From Arthrobacter cupressi (GTDB lineage: Bacteria; Actinomycetota; Actinomycetes; Actinomycetales; Micrococcaceae), in the NCBI RefSeq assembly GCF_900099975.1, contig NZ_FNEI01000002.1, positions 286,427-350,426 of the forward strand: 64,000 nt of DNA. The letters are read 5' to 3'. A model generated the notes under the pieces. That model saw nothing but the letters and a program-made list of their open reading frames with translations. It was not told the origin of the DNA and did no database searches. The number at the start of each line of letters is the position of its first letter. Within the stretch, counting starts at the first letter, position 1. This document shows, in pieces, positions 32,482-43,925 of this stretch. A program made the translations under genes and the position numbers.

Positions 32482-33945
32482 CTAGAATGGCGGTGGCTTG
32501 TTGCCGGTACCGACCGTGGTTGTCGCCGGTATGGGCGGGTGGTCCGTGTTGCGTCGGCCGGTGGGGCTTATCCACTCCAGAACCCCGGCTCCGGTTTGCC
32601 GGACCTTCCACCGCGAATGGTGCTTGAGCATATGGTGGCGCCGGCACAGCCCGGCGAGATTGCCGGCTTCCTTTGCCCCGCCAAGGGCCGCGTCGTGCGT
32701 GTGGTCCAGATCCAGGTCGCTGGCCTTGATTCCGCACCCGGGGAAACGGCATCCGGTGTCCCGTGCAGCAAGCAGCCGTTTGAGGTCCTCGCCGGGCCGG
32801 TAACGGTCCACGGCCAGCACGACTCCCGTGAACGGGTCGGTCAGGACCCTGTTCCACGCGGTGGCCTGACCGGCGAGGACTCTGGCGGTGAGGGGGTCGA
32901 TGGGGTGGCGGCCATCCAGCTCGGCCGGGACCTGTTCCGGGCGGTCGGCAGCTGGGTTGCTCATGGCCGCGTTGCCCGTGGCGCTGGCGCTTCCGCCATC
33001 AATCAGGGTCAGCACAGGGACGGTGACGTCCACGTGTGCGGTGATGGCTGCGAGGAGTCCGTCCGGGGTGTCGTGCGCGGTAGGGGCGCCGCGGAGCAGC
33101 AGCTCTGACAGGAGGTCGGCGCGGAGTTGGTCGGTGGTGCGTTGATCGGTGTGCTGGTCAATCCTGTGGGCAGGTCCGGCGGTCGACTCCGGTGCAGCGG
33201 GGCCACTGGAGGCCTGGCTTGCGCTGGCTTCGGCGTGGGCCTTCGCCATCTGGGTGAGGCGGTCGTGAATGCCGTAGGCCACAGCGGCGGGCAGGGTGGC
33301 GGCGAGTTCGGCCATTCCGTCGGGCAGGGGCGTGACCCACACGCGGCGTTCCTCGCAGGCGCGTTCGTGTCGTGTTGCCAACAGCTCGGGCTGGCCTCTC
33401 TCGGCTTCCCTGACCGCCAGGCGCCGCACCCGGCCGGGGGCGTGCTGCTCGGCACAGGCCACCACGACGGACTCGTACCGGGAAAGAGCATCAGGATCGT
33501 CCAATACGGTCCCGGCGTCTTGGATCACCCGGGCATGGGCGAGACTGATCCGGCCCGCCGCAAGGGCTCCGAAAGTCACAGGGAAGCGGTCCAGAAGCTC
33601 CACGGCCTGGCCCATCTGGCGCTGAATCGTGCGGTCGTTCGCGCGGGTGGCCGTGGCGATCTCGGCCGCCACTGTCCGCTGGGCGAGCTCTGCCGATCTC
33701 GAAACCCACGCCGCAGCCGTAAACCCGGGCCGTGCCGTGCCGTCCAGAACAGCACCGGCGTCGTTGTTCATTACCTCCGCCAGCCGCGAGGCGATGGCGA
33801 GGGTGTACTCCCGTAATGCCTGGAGGCTGGCGATTGCCGACTCGAGGGATCCAAGAGTGGAGACCATTCCGTCCAGCACAGCCAGAGGGTCAGAAGCCGT
33901 GTCAGATTGCGGCGTCCCCTCGCTCAGGCTGCTGGTCTTCTCCAT
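32482..33945 (-). CDS. DUF222 / HNH endonuclease domain protein
   Basis: A 487-residue protein of the 13E12-repeat type. The N-terminal helical DUF222 region (about 20-330) contains AGRISLAHARVIQDAG and ERRVWVTPLPDGMAELAATLPA. The C-terminal HNH domain has RFPGCGIKASDLDLDHTHD, with His and Asp of the metal site, then GNLAGLCRRHHMLKHH. This family is expanded in Arthrobacter and mycobacteria and is often linked to mobile or recombination-prone loci; the true role is unknown. A Pro/Thr/Gly-rich tail follows the HNH domain. The start is preceded by a 186-bp gap shared with the divergent hydrolase gene. Confidence 0.88.
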   Translation of the reverse strand: MEKTSSLSEGTPQSDTASDPLAVLDGMVSTLGSLESAIASLQALREYTLAIASRLAEVMNNDAGAVLDGTARPGFTAAAWVSRSAELAQRTVAAEIATATRANDRTIQRQMGQAVELLDRFPVTFGALAAGRISLAHARVIQDAGTVLDDPDALSRYESVVVACAEQHAPGRVRRLAVREAERGQPELLATRHERACEERRVWVTPLPDGMAELAATLPAAVAYGIHDRLTQMAKAHAEASASQASSGPAAPESTAGPAHRIDQHTDQRTTDQLRADLLSELLLRGAPTAHDTPDGLLAAITAHVDVTVPVLTLIDGGSASATGNAAMSNPAADRPEQVPAELDGRHPIDPLTARVLAGQATAWNRVLTDPFTGVVLAVDRYRPGEDLKRLLAARDTGCRFPGCGIKASDLDLDHTHDAALGGAKEAGNLAGLCRRHHMLKHHSRWKVRQTGAGVLEWISPTGRRNTDHPPIPATTTVGTGNKPPPF

Positions 33946-34119
33946 GAATCCATCACATCACCGAGCTCGGACATTATCAGGGCCCACCGCCCCGCCCAGT
34001 GTGCCTTGGGGTGACGTTGCGGTGCCGCGGAGGCCAGGATGGTGTCAGTGAAGGTGCAGGAACCGGTTCCGGGGGTTTTGGCCTCAGCGCCTGCCCTCCC
34101 TGGGCAGCAATCGCCGGCG

Positions 34120-34132
34120 TAGTCTGATGCCA
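34120..34132 (+). promoter_or_regulatory. Leaderless -10 of the alpha/beta hydrolase gene
   Basis: TAGTCT (34120-34125), six bases, then ATG at 34132. No SD is present. Confidence 0.6.
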
Positions 34133-34956
34133 TGCAGTCTGAGCTGCGCAGGTTAACGCTTCGCACCGGCATCACGGTCCCGTGCTTGGTCCGCGCGCCG
34201 ACCGGGAGCGGCGCATCAGATGTGAACCCCGCCCCGCCCCCGCTTCTCCTGCTCCACCCCTGGGGCGAGTCCCACAAGAGCTTCGACCGCCTGTTGCCGC
34301 TCCTGCCGCCGTCGTTGGCTATCCTCGCTCCGGACCAGCGCGGCCAGGGCGCCGCGGACAAACCCGAGGACGGATACTCGCTCGCGCAGATGGCGGACGA
34401 CGTCGCAGCCCTCCTTGAGGCCCTCGGCGTTACCAATGCTTGTGTCCTTGGTTCCTCCAGCGGAGGCTACCTGGCGCAGCAACTCGCCGTCGACCGCCCC
34501 GATCTCGTAAGCGCGTTGATCCTCGTGGGCTCGCCCCTCAGCCTGCGGAGCCGGCCGGCCTTCGCCGCCGAGGTGGCGCAACTGCGCGATCCCGTCGACG
34601 AACAATGGGTGCGTGACTCGCTGACCTGGTTCCAAGTGCTGCACATCGTACCCAGGTGGTACATGGAGGACCGGGTGCAGGACGGTGTGGTGATGCCGGC
34701 ACGGGCGTGGAGAGGGATCCTGGACGGCCTGTGTGAGGCTGTGCCGCCCACGGAGCAGGGTTCCATTTCGGTGCCCACGCTCATCCTGTGGGGTGCCCAC
34801 GACTCCCTGATTCCGCGCAGCCACCAGGAGACGCTGGCGGCCAGGATCCCGGGTGCGCAACTGGTTATCTACGGCGCCACGGGCCATATTGTGCTCTGGG
34901 AATGCCCGGAACGCATTGCCGCGGATGTGGCGAAGTTCCTCGGAGCAGCCAGCGAG

Positions 34957-34974
<18 letters not shown>
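34132..34974 (+). CDS. Alpha/beta-hydrolase
   Basis: A 280-residue alpha/beta-hydrolase. HPWGESHKSFDRLLPLLP marks the oxyanion-hole strand, the nucleophile elbow is GSSSGGYLAQQL, the acid is likely the Asp in GAHDSLIPR and the catalytic His is in GATGHIVLWECPERI. This resembles 3-oxoadipate enol-lactonase-like and haloperoxidase-like esterases; the substrate is unknown. The 3' end overlaps the convergent rmlCD gene by 18 bp. Confidence 0.87.
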
Positions 34975-38305
<3,331 letters not shown>

Positions 38306-38321
38306 GATTTGCAGGTCACTG

Positions 38322-39245
38322 TTACACGAGCAACGCCTCGATCTCCGGAAGTCGGCCGAACAGTTCGGGGAGGCCGCGCACCCCGTTGCGCACGGACTGG
38401 TGCGACAGAGCGAGGCCAGGGCCGGTGCTCACGTCGACACCGGCGAGGCACCGGAGGATGTTCCACCTGGTGTGCCCCAGCCAGCCGCCGATCATGAACA
38501 CAAACCAGCTTGGACCTGACGGCGGCAGCGCTCCGCCCCCTGCGACATAGCCGTCGAGAACCGAGCGGAAAATGGCGGGCTTGATGTCGTCGAAGCCAGG
38601 TCCCTTCGCGAGGCTCAGCGCGGTCGAGCCGAGCTCACCGGACAGGTCGAGCATCCCCGAGAGCTCCCAGTCGAGCACAACAGGCCGACCCTCCCGAGAG
38701 AGCAGGTTCCACGGTTGGATATCCCTGTGGGTCAGGACGACGGGGCCGGGCCGTTCGCAGGTGTCGACGAAGTGGGCAATTGCGAGGAACGTCTCTACGT
38801 GAGAGGCGAGCTCGTCTGCCCACGGCTGTCCGGTCGCCACCGCCCGCGCGGCGAGCTCGGACCAGTCCCGTGGCGTCGGGTCCTCGATCGACACACGGGT
38901 CCACGCGACGTCGAGAGCGTGGATACGCGCGAGGATCTCACCGATCTCAAACGCGTACGCCGCCGATACCGGCGCCTCAGGCACCTTCTCGCCTTCGACC
39001 CATCGGTGAACGAGGGTGCCGTGGCTGGCAGAGATTGGTTCTGGCATCGGAATGCCGGCATCAAAGGCCGCCCGCTCGAACCTGAACACGTCCTCGACGT
39101 GATGGGTCCAGCGACGGTCGTCGAGATTCAACTCCTTCACCGCGAATGACCCATGGTCGGTGTCGAGCCGGTACATCCGGTTGGCGTACCCGCCGTGGAC
39201 GCGAATCATCGGCCCGATCGGCGCGCCGAGATGCGAAAGGTTCAC
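38322..39245 (-). CDS. Aminoglycoside phosphotransferase (APH)-like kinase
   Basis: A 307-residue APH/choline-kinase-fold protein. The Brenner motif is LTHRDIQPWNLL (catalytic Asp and metal-binding Asn) and the DFG-like motif is VVLDWELSG, with Asp. The start GGYANRMYRL and KELNL (ATP Lys) form the N-lobe. Relatives phosphorylate antibiotics, homoserine, choline or sugars; resistance cannot be concluded. GTG 39245 is set by TAGAAT six bases upstream. Codon use is more A/T-tolerant than in rmlA, so the gene may have been acquired. Confidence 0.82.
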   Translation of the reverse strand: MNLSHLGAPIGPMIRVHGGYANRMYRLDTDHGSFAVKELNLDDRRWTHHVEDVFRFERAAFDAGIPMPEPISASHGTLVHRWVEGEKVPEAPVSAAYAFEIGEILARIHALDVAWTRVSIEDPTPRDWSELAARAVATGQPWADELASHVETFLAIAHFVDTCERPGPVVLTHRDIQPWNLLSREGRPVVLDWELSGMLDLSGELGSTALSLAKGPGFDDIKPAIFRSVLDGYVAGGGALPPSGPSWFVFMIGGWLGHTRWNILRCLAGVDVSTGPGLALSHQSVRNGVRGLPELFGRLPEIEALLV

Positions 39246-39257
39246 CCGCTCATTCTA
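39246..39257 (-). promoter_or_regulatory. Leaderless -10 of the APH-like gene
   Basis: On the minus strand TAGAAT (39257-39252), six bases, then GTG at 39245. No SD is present. Confidence 0.6.
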
Positions 39258-39334
39258 GGAGTTGGCAGTTCATGCTTGCGATGGAGGAGAAGTCCCGGCA
39301 ACAAGGAGACGACGGCACCGGTGGCGATGGACAT

Positions 39335-39811
39335 TCAGCGGGTGTCCACGTCCTCGAACACCAGGAAGGTCTGGGTGTCGATGACGCCCGGCATGGACTG
39401 CAACTGATCGAAAATGACCCGGCGCAGGTGGACGTTGTCCGTGGCCCGCACCAGCAGGATGACGTCGAAGCTGCCGCCCACCAGGGCGATGTGTTGGACT
39501 TCGGGGATCGCCCGGAGCTGCTCGCGCAGGGTCCGCCAGGAATGCTGCTGCACTTTCAGGGTCACGTACGCGGAGGATTTCAGGCCCGCCTTGACCGGGT
39601 CCACCACGGCGGTGAACTTTGTGAGGACCCCTTCTCCCGTCAGCCTGGCGATCCGGGAGTAGGCGTGGGCGCGGCTGATGTGCACGTTCTCGGCCACCTG
39701 GGTGACGGACATCCTGCCGTCCCGGGTCAACTCGGCAATGATGTCCCGGTCCACCTTGTCGAGTGAAACTTCCCGGGGCACTTCAGGCGCCGCCTGTTCG
39801 CTTTCGGCCAC
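39335..39811 (-). CDS. Lrp/AsnC-family regulator (BkdR-like)
   Basis: A 158-residue regulator. An N-terminal winged HTH (LDKVDRDIIAELTRDGRMSVTQVAENVHISRAHAYSRIARL) is followed by the RAM/AsnC ligand domain with VGGSFDVILLVRATD. GTG 39811 is chosen for a strong SD, AAGGAGG, 5 nt upstream. The frame stays open to 39883, where the upstream repeats would encode an odd DEL-rich peptide. It is divergent from the 2-oxoacid dehydrogenase operon; Lrp-type BkdR proteins commonly control such operons. Branched-chain amino acids are the expected effectors. Confidence 0.87.
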   Translation of the reverse strand: MAESEQAAPEVPREVSLDKVDRDIIAELTRDGRMSVTQVAENVHISRAHAYSRIARLTGEGVLTKFTAVVDPVKAGLKSSAYVTLKVQQHSWRTLREQLRAIPEVQHIALVGGSFDVILLVRATDNVHLRRVIFDQLQSMPGVIDTQTFLVFEDVDTR

Positions 39812-39840
39812 GGCCCCTCCTTCCTGCGTTCGTGCTGCGC

Positions 39841-39921
39841 GCAAATCGTCCAAGCACAATTCGTCCGAACGCAATTCGTCCACATGCGGGCGGTAACCCA
39901 GCTCACATTATGCAATTCGTC
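39841..39921. promoter_or_regulatory. Phased direct repeats between the Lrp gene and the bkd operon
   Basis: Copies of (G/A)CAA(A/T)TCGTCC start at 39841, 39856 and 39871, exactly 15 bp apart; a fourth (GCAATTCGTC) starts at 39912. They lie in the divergent control region. Regular phasing suits a multimeric Lrp-type protein that wraps DNA. The assignment as operator is inference. Confidence 0.55.
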
Positions 39922-40033
39922 TCTCAGAGTAGCCGCTTTTTGATAGCTCTTCCATGATTCCGCCGGGCACTGGATACGAAACTTCACGCAGGACCATACT
40001 TGGAGGCAAATAGTGAAAACGGAGGAGGGACCA

Positions 40034-41236
40034 ATGACGATCTCCACAAGCCAGTCAGCCCCGGACCAGGCATCCGAAGTGCAGCGGAAGTTCGGCATCA
40101 GCGTTGAGGACTACATGCTCCCGGCGCACCGCCAGATCCAGATGGTGGCCCCGGACGGCACGCTCAATCCGGAAGCCGAACAAGGCACCGAACCCGGCCA
40201 CGAATATCCCATCCCGGGCGATCCCGAACTTATGGCCGCTTACGAACGCCTCGTCGTCGGGCGCCGCGTCAACGACCAGAACTCGGCGTTGGTCCGGCAG
40301 GGTCGCATGGCCGTCTACCCTTCCAGCCATGGCCAGGAGGCCTGCCAGGTGGCGGCGGCCATGTGCCTGTCCGAAGGCGACTGGCTGTTCCCCACCTACC
40401 GGGACGCCGTCGCCGTCATGGCCAAGGGCGTGGACCCGGTGCAGGCCATGACCATCTTCCGCGGCGACTGGCACGGCGGCTACAACCCGATGGAACATAA
40501 GGTCGGCATCCAGTGCACGCCTCTGACCACCCAGCTGCTGCACGCCGTCGGCGTGGCTCACGCCGCCAAGCTGCGCGGCGAGGACACCGTGGTGATGGCC
40601 ATGTGCGGCGACGGCGCCACCAGCGAAGGCGACTTCCATGAGGCTCTGAACTTCGCCGCCGTCTTCCACCTGTCCGTGATCTTCTTCGTGCAGAACAACA
40701 AGTACGCCATCTCCGTGCCCCTGAGCCACCAGTCCGTGGCCCCGTCCCTGGCGCACAAGGCCGTGGGCTACGGCATGGCCGGCGAACGCGTGGACGGCAA
40801 CGACCTCGTGGCCCTGCTGGCCGTGCTGGACCGGGCCGTGAAGCTCGCCCGCGAAGGATCCGGCCCCCTGCTGGTCGAGGCCAACACCTACCGGATGCAG
40901 GCCCACACCAACGCCGACGACGACACCCGCTACCGGGACAACGCCGAAGTCAGCGAGTGGAAGGCCAAGGACCCGCTCAGCCGCATGGATGTCTACCTTC
41001 GGAATCGTGGACTGCTCGACGACGACGGCGCGGCCCGGATCACCGAGCACGCCGAAGCGGTGGCCACCCAGTTGCGCGAAGGCCTGGGCGAGGACGTCCC
41101 GGTGGAGCCGCAGAACCTGTTCCGCTACGTCTTTTCCAGCCCCACGCCGCAGCTGCAGGAACAGTCCGCGCTGCTGGCCGACGAACTCGCCCGCGAAGAA
41201 GCCGGCAAAGCCGCCCAGAAGGAGGCAGGAAAGTGA
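40034..41236 (+). CDS. bkdA: 2-oxoacid dehydrogenase E1 component, alpha subunit
   Basis: A 400-residue thiamine-diphosphate enzyme subunit, probably of the branched-chain 2-oxoacid dehydrogenase. The TPP motif runs from CGDGATSEGDFHEA to VQNNKYAIS. GRMAVYPSSHGQEACQVAAA and DWHGGYNPMEHKVG are typical of actinobacterial BkdA/PdhA proteins. ATG 40034 has GGAGGAGGGA close upstream; GTG 40013 also has GGAGG six bases upstream and would add seven residues. The stop overlaps the E1beta start (GTGA). Pyruvate remains possible as substrate. Confidence 0.88.
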   Translation: MTISTSQSAPDQASEVQRKFGISVEDYMLPAHRQIQMVAPDGTLNPEAEQGTEPGHEYPIPGDPELMAAYERLVVGRRVNDQNSALVRQGRMAVYPSSHGQEACQVAAAMCLSEGDWLFPTYRDAVAVMAKGVDPVQAMTIFRGDWHGGYNPMEHKVGIQCTPLTTQLLHAVGVAHAAKLRGEDTVVMAMCGDGATSEGDFHEALNFAAVFHLSVIFFVQNNKYAISVPLSHQSVAPSLAHKAVGYGMAGERVDGNDLVALLAVLDRAVKLAREGSGPLLVEANTYRMQAHTNADDDTRYRDNAEVSEWKAKDPLSRMDVYLRNRGLLDDDGAARITEHAEAVATQLREGLGEDVPVEPQNLFRYVFSSPTPQLQEQSALLADELAREEAGKAAQKEAGK

Positions 41237-42345
41237 GCCCCACCATCACCACCTCTTCGGAGGCGAACGGCAACGTCAGTGCCGCCACGGCCCGGGCCGC
41301 AGCCAACGCCGCCGCGGCCGCCGAGGCGCGCGGCCCGCAGAGCGTCACCATGGCCAAGGCCCTCAACACGGCGATGGCGGACGCGATGCGCGACGACGCC
41401 TCTGTCCTCGTCTTCGGCGAAGATGTTGGCCGCCTGGGCGGCGTTTTCCGCATCACCGACGGCCTCATGGACGCCTTCGGCGAACAGCGCTGCTTCGACA
41501 CCCCGCTGGCCGAATCCGGGATTGTCGGCATGGCTGTGGGCATGGCCATGAACGGTATGCGTCCCGTCATCGAAATGCAGTTCGACGCCTTCGCCTACCC
41601 GGCCTTCGAACAGATCGTCAGCCACGTGGCCAAGATGCACAACCGCACCCGCGGGGCGCTGAAGCTGCCCATGGTCATTCGTGTGCCATACGCCGGCGGG
41701 ATCGGCGGCGTGGAGCACCACTGCGACTCCTCCGAGTCCTACTACGCCCACACCGCGGGCCTGAAGGTGTATACCCCGGCCACCGTGGCCGACGGCTACC
41801 GCATGCTGCGCGAAGCGATCGACTCCGACGACCCCGTGATGTTCATGGAGCCCAAGAAGCTGTATTGGTCCAAGGACCAGGTGGATCTCGAGGCCCTGGC
41901 CGCGGACCACGCCGCCCACCGCGCCGCAGGGTCCAGCAGCGAGGGGAAGGCCGCCGTCGCCCGTTCCGGAACGGACGCCACCCTGATCGCCTACGGTCCC
42001 TCCGTCCCCACCGCGCTCGCAGCCGCCGCGGCAGCCGCCGAGGAAGGCCGCTCGCTCGAAGTCATCGATGTGCGCACGATCGTGCCGTTCGACGACGAGA
42101 CCGTCACCGCATCCGTGCGCAAGACCGGCCGCGCCGTGGTCATCGCCGAAGCACACGGCTTCGCATCCGTGGCCTCCGAAATCGTGGCCCGGGTCCAGGA
42201 ACGCTGCTTCCATCACCTGGCTGCCCCGATCCGCCGCGTCACCGGCTTCGACGTGCCCTACCCCGCACCGAAGCTGGAGCACTACTACCTGCCGAGCGTC
42301 GACCGCATCCTCGACGCCGTCGACGAGCTGCAATGGGAGAACTGA
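41233..42345 (+). CDS. bkdB: 2-oxoacid dehydrogenase E1 component, beta subunit
   Basis: A 370-residue partner of the alpha subunit. After an Ala-rich extension of about 35 residues the conserved part begins at MAKALNTAMADAMRDDASVLVFGEDVG (Glu of the TPP site). RCFDTPLAESGIVGMAVGMAMNG, EMQFDAFAYPAFEQI and YAGGIGGVEHHCDSSE are diagnostic. GTG 41233 overlaps the E1alpha stop by 4 bp. E2 follows after 2 bp. Confidence 0.9.
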   Translation: MSPTITTSSEANGNVSAATARAAANAAAAAEARGPQSVTMAKALNTAMADAMRDDASVLVFGEDVGRLGGVFRITDGLMDAFGEQRCFDTPLAESGIVGMAVGMAMNGMRPVIEMQFDAFAYPAFEQIVSHVAKMHNRTRGALKLPMVIRVPYAGGIGGVEHHCDSSESYYAHTAGLKVYTPATVADGYRMLREAIDSDDPVMFMEPKKLYWSKDQVDLEALAADHAAHRAAGSSSEGKAAVARSGTDATLIAYGPSVPTALAAAAAAAEEGRSLEVIDVRTIVPFDDETVTASVRKTGRAVVIAEAHGFASVASEIVARVQERCFHHLAAPIRRVTGFDVPYPAPKLEHYYLPSVDRILDAVDELQWEN

Positions 42346-42347
42346 CC

Positions 42348-43907
42348 ATGACCGCCGAACTGCAAGTCTTCCGCCTCCCGGACCTTGGCGAAGGCCTCAC
42401 CGAAGCCGAACTCATCAACTGGCTCGTGGCCGTGGGCGACGAAATCCGCGTCGACCAGCCCATCGCCGAAGTGGAGACCGCCAAGTCGGTCGTCGAGGTA
42501 CCCTCCCCGTACGCCGGCACCGTGGCCGTGCTGCACGGCGAACCCGGCCAGACGCTCGACGTCGGGAAGCCGCTGATCTCGGTGGCTCGCTCTGGTGCCC
42601 CTTCCGCTGCGTCTGGTGTGGTTTCGTCCGCCTCCGCGGATGATGCCGCCCCCGCCCCTTCGGTGGTCGGCTCTGCTGCAAGCAGCGAGCCGTCCACCTC
42701 AGAAAGCGGCAGTGGCCTTCCCAACACTCGCAAGCTCGTGTCGGGGCCCTCGGCCAGTGCCTTAGATGCCACTCCCGGGGCGGCATCATCCGCTCCGGCT
42801 TCGGCGGTCGGCTCGCCTTCCGCTTCTCCCGCTGCCGAGGCTTACCGTGTTGAGGAGCGGGCCGGGTCTGGGAATGTGCTTATTGGGTATGGGACGTCCG
42901 GCGGGGGAGAGGCTCGGCGGACCCGTCCTCGGAAGGTTCCGGCCGCCGTCGTCATTCCTGCGCTGGAAACTCCGGTGGCTTCGTCGCGGGTTCCCGGGAA
43001 GTTGTCTGCCGTGATTTCTCCGCTGGTGCGGAAGATGGCGCGGGACCACGGGGTTTCGCTGGACAGTGTTCCTGGCTCGGGGGAGAGCGGGCTGATCCTG
43101 CGGCGCGACGTGGAGGCTGCCATTACGGAACCGCGGAAGTCTGCGCCCACACCTGCTGTCGCGGAAGCGACTTCAGGCTCCCTGGATGCGCGGACCGGGC
43201 TTGCCGTGGCTTCGCGGTCTGCGGTGCGCGGGGTGCGCAAGGCCGTGGCCGCGAACATGTCGCGGAGCCGCTCCGAGATCCCCGAGGCCACCGTCTGGGT
43301 GGACGTCGATGCCACAGCGCTGCTGGAGATGCGGGCGGAACTGAAGAAGCGCGACGAGCACCGCACCCCTGGGCTGCTCGCGTTCATCGCACGCTTCGTG
43401 ACGGCCGGGCTGAAGAAGTACCCGGAACTGAACACCCGCTTCGAAACCCTGCCGGACGGCAGCCAGGAAATCATCGCGTTCGACGGCGTCAACCTTGGCT
43501 TCGCGGCCCAGACAGACCGCGGCCTGGTCGTACCGTCGGTGCACGGTGCGGACAAGCTCAGCGCCCGCGAACTGGACGCCGAGATCCGCCGCCTGACCGC
43601 AGTCGCGCGCGACGGCAAGGCCACCCCTGCGGAGCTGGGCAGCGGCACCTTCACGCTGAACAACTACGGCGTGTTCGGCGTGGACGGATCGGCCGCGATC
43701 ATCAACTACCCGGAAGTGGCCATGCTCGGCCTCGGCCGGATCATCGACAAGCCCTGGGTGGTGGACGGCCAGCTCGCGGTCCGCAAAGTCACCGAACTGA
43801 CCCTGGCCTTCGACCACCGGGTGTGCGACGGCGAAACCGCGGCCGGCTTCCTGCGCTACGTGGCGGACGCCATCGAGAACCTGGGCACCGTACTCTCGGA
43901 CCTCTAG
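42348..43907 (+). CDS. bkdC: 2-oxoacid dehydrogenase E2, dihydrolipoamide acyltransferase
   Basis: A 519-residue acyltransferase. One N-terminal lipoyl domain carries the lipoylated Lys in VETAKSVVEVP. A long Ala/Ser/Pro linker (about 80-215) leads to the E1/E3-binding domain (SPLVRKMARDHGVSLDSVPGSG) and the catalytic domain, with the active site LAFDHRVCDGETAAGF (His and Asp). The linker and binding domain use many T- and G-ending codons and one TTA (42762), unlike the flanks. No E3 gene is next to it, so a shared lipoamide dehydrogenase elsewhere is expected. Confidence 0.9.
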   Translation: MTAELQVFRLPDLGEGLTEAELINWLVAVGDEIRVDQPIAEVETAKSVVEVPSPYAGTVAVLHGEPGQTLDVGKPLISVARSGAPSAASGVVSSASADDAAPAPSVVGSAASSEPSTSESGSGLPNTRKLVSGPSASALDATPGAASSAPASAVGSPSASPAAEAYRVEERAGSGNVLIGYGTSGGGEARRTRPRKVPAAVVIPALETPVASSRVPGKLSAVISPLVRKMARDHGVSLDSVPGSGESGLILRRDVEAAITEPRKSAPTPAVAEATSGSLDARTGLAVASRSAVRGVRKAVAANMSRSRSEIPEATVWVDVDATALLEMRAELKKRDEHRTPGLLAFIARFVTAGLKKYPELNTRFETLPDGSQEIIAFDGVNLGFAAQTDRGLVVPSVHGADKLSARELDAEIRRLTAVARDGKATPAELGSGTFTLNNYGVFGVDGSAAIINYPEVAMLGLGRIIDKPWVVDGQLAVRKVTELTLAFDHRVCDGETAAGFLRYVADAIENLGTVLSDL

Positions 43908-43925
43908 GTTCCGGGGCCTGGCACG

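Noticed and set aside
39812..39883. N-terminal extension of the Lrp protein
   Set aside because: It would translate the operator-like repeats. The GTG at 39811 has a far better SD.
40989..42347. Upstream extension of the E2 frame through E1beta
   Set aside because: The peptide is low-complexity Arg/Pro/His-rich sequence out of frame with E1beta. The true E2 starts at 42348 before the lipoyl domain.
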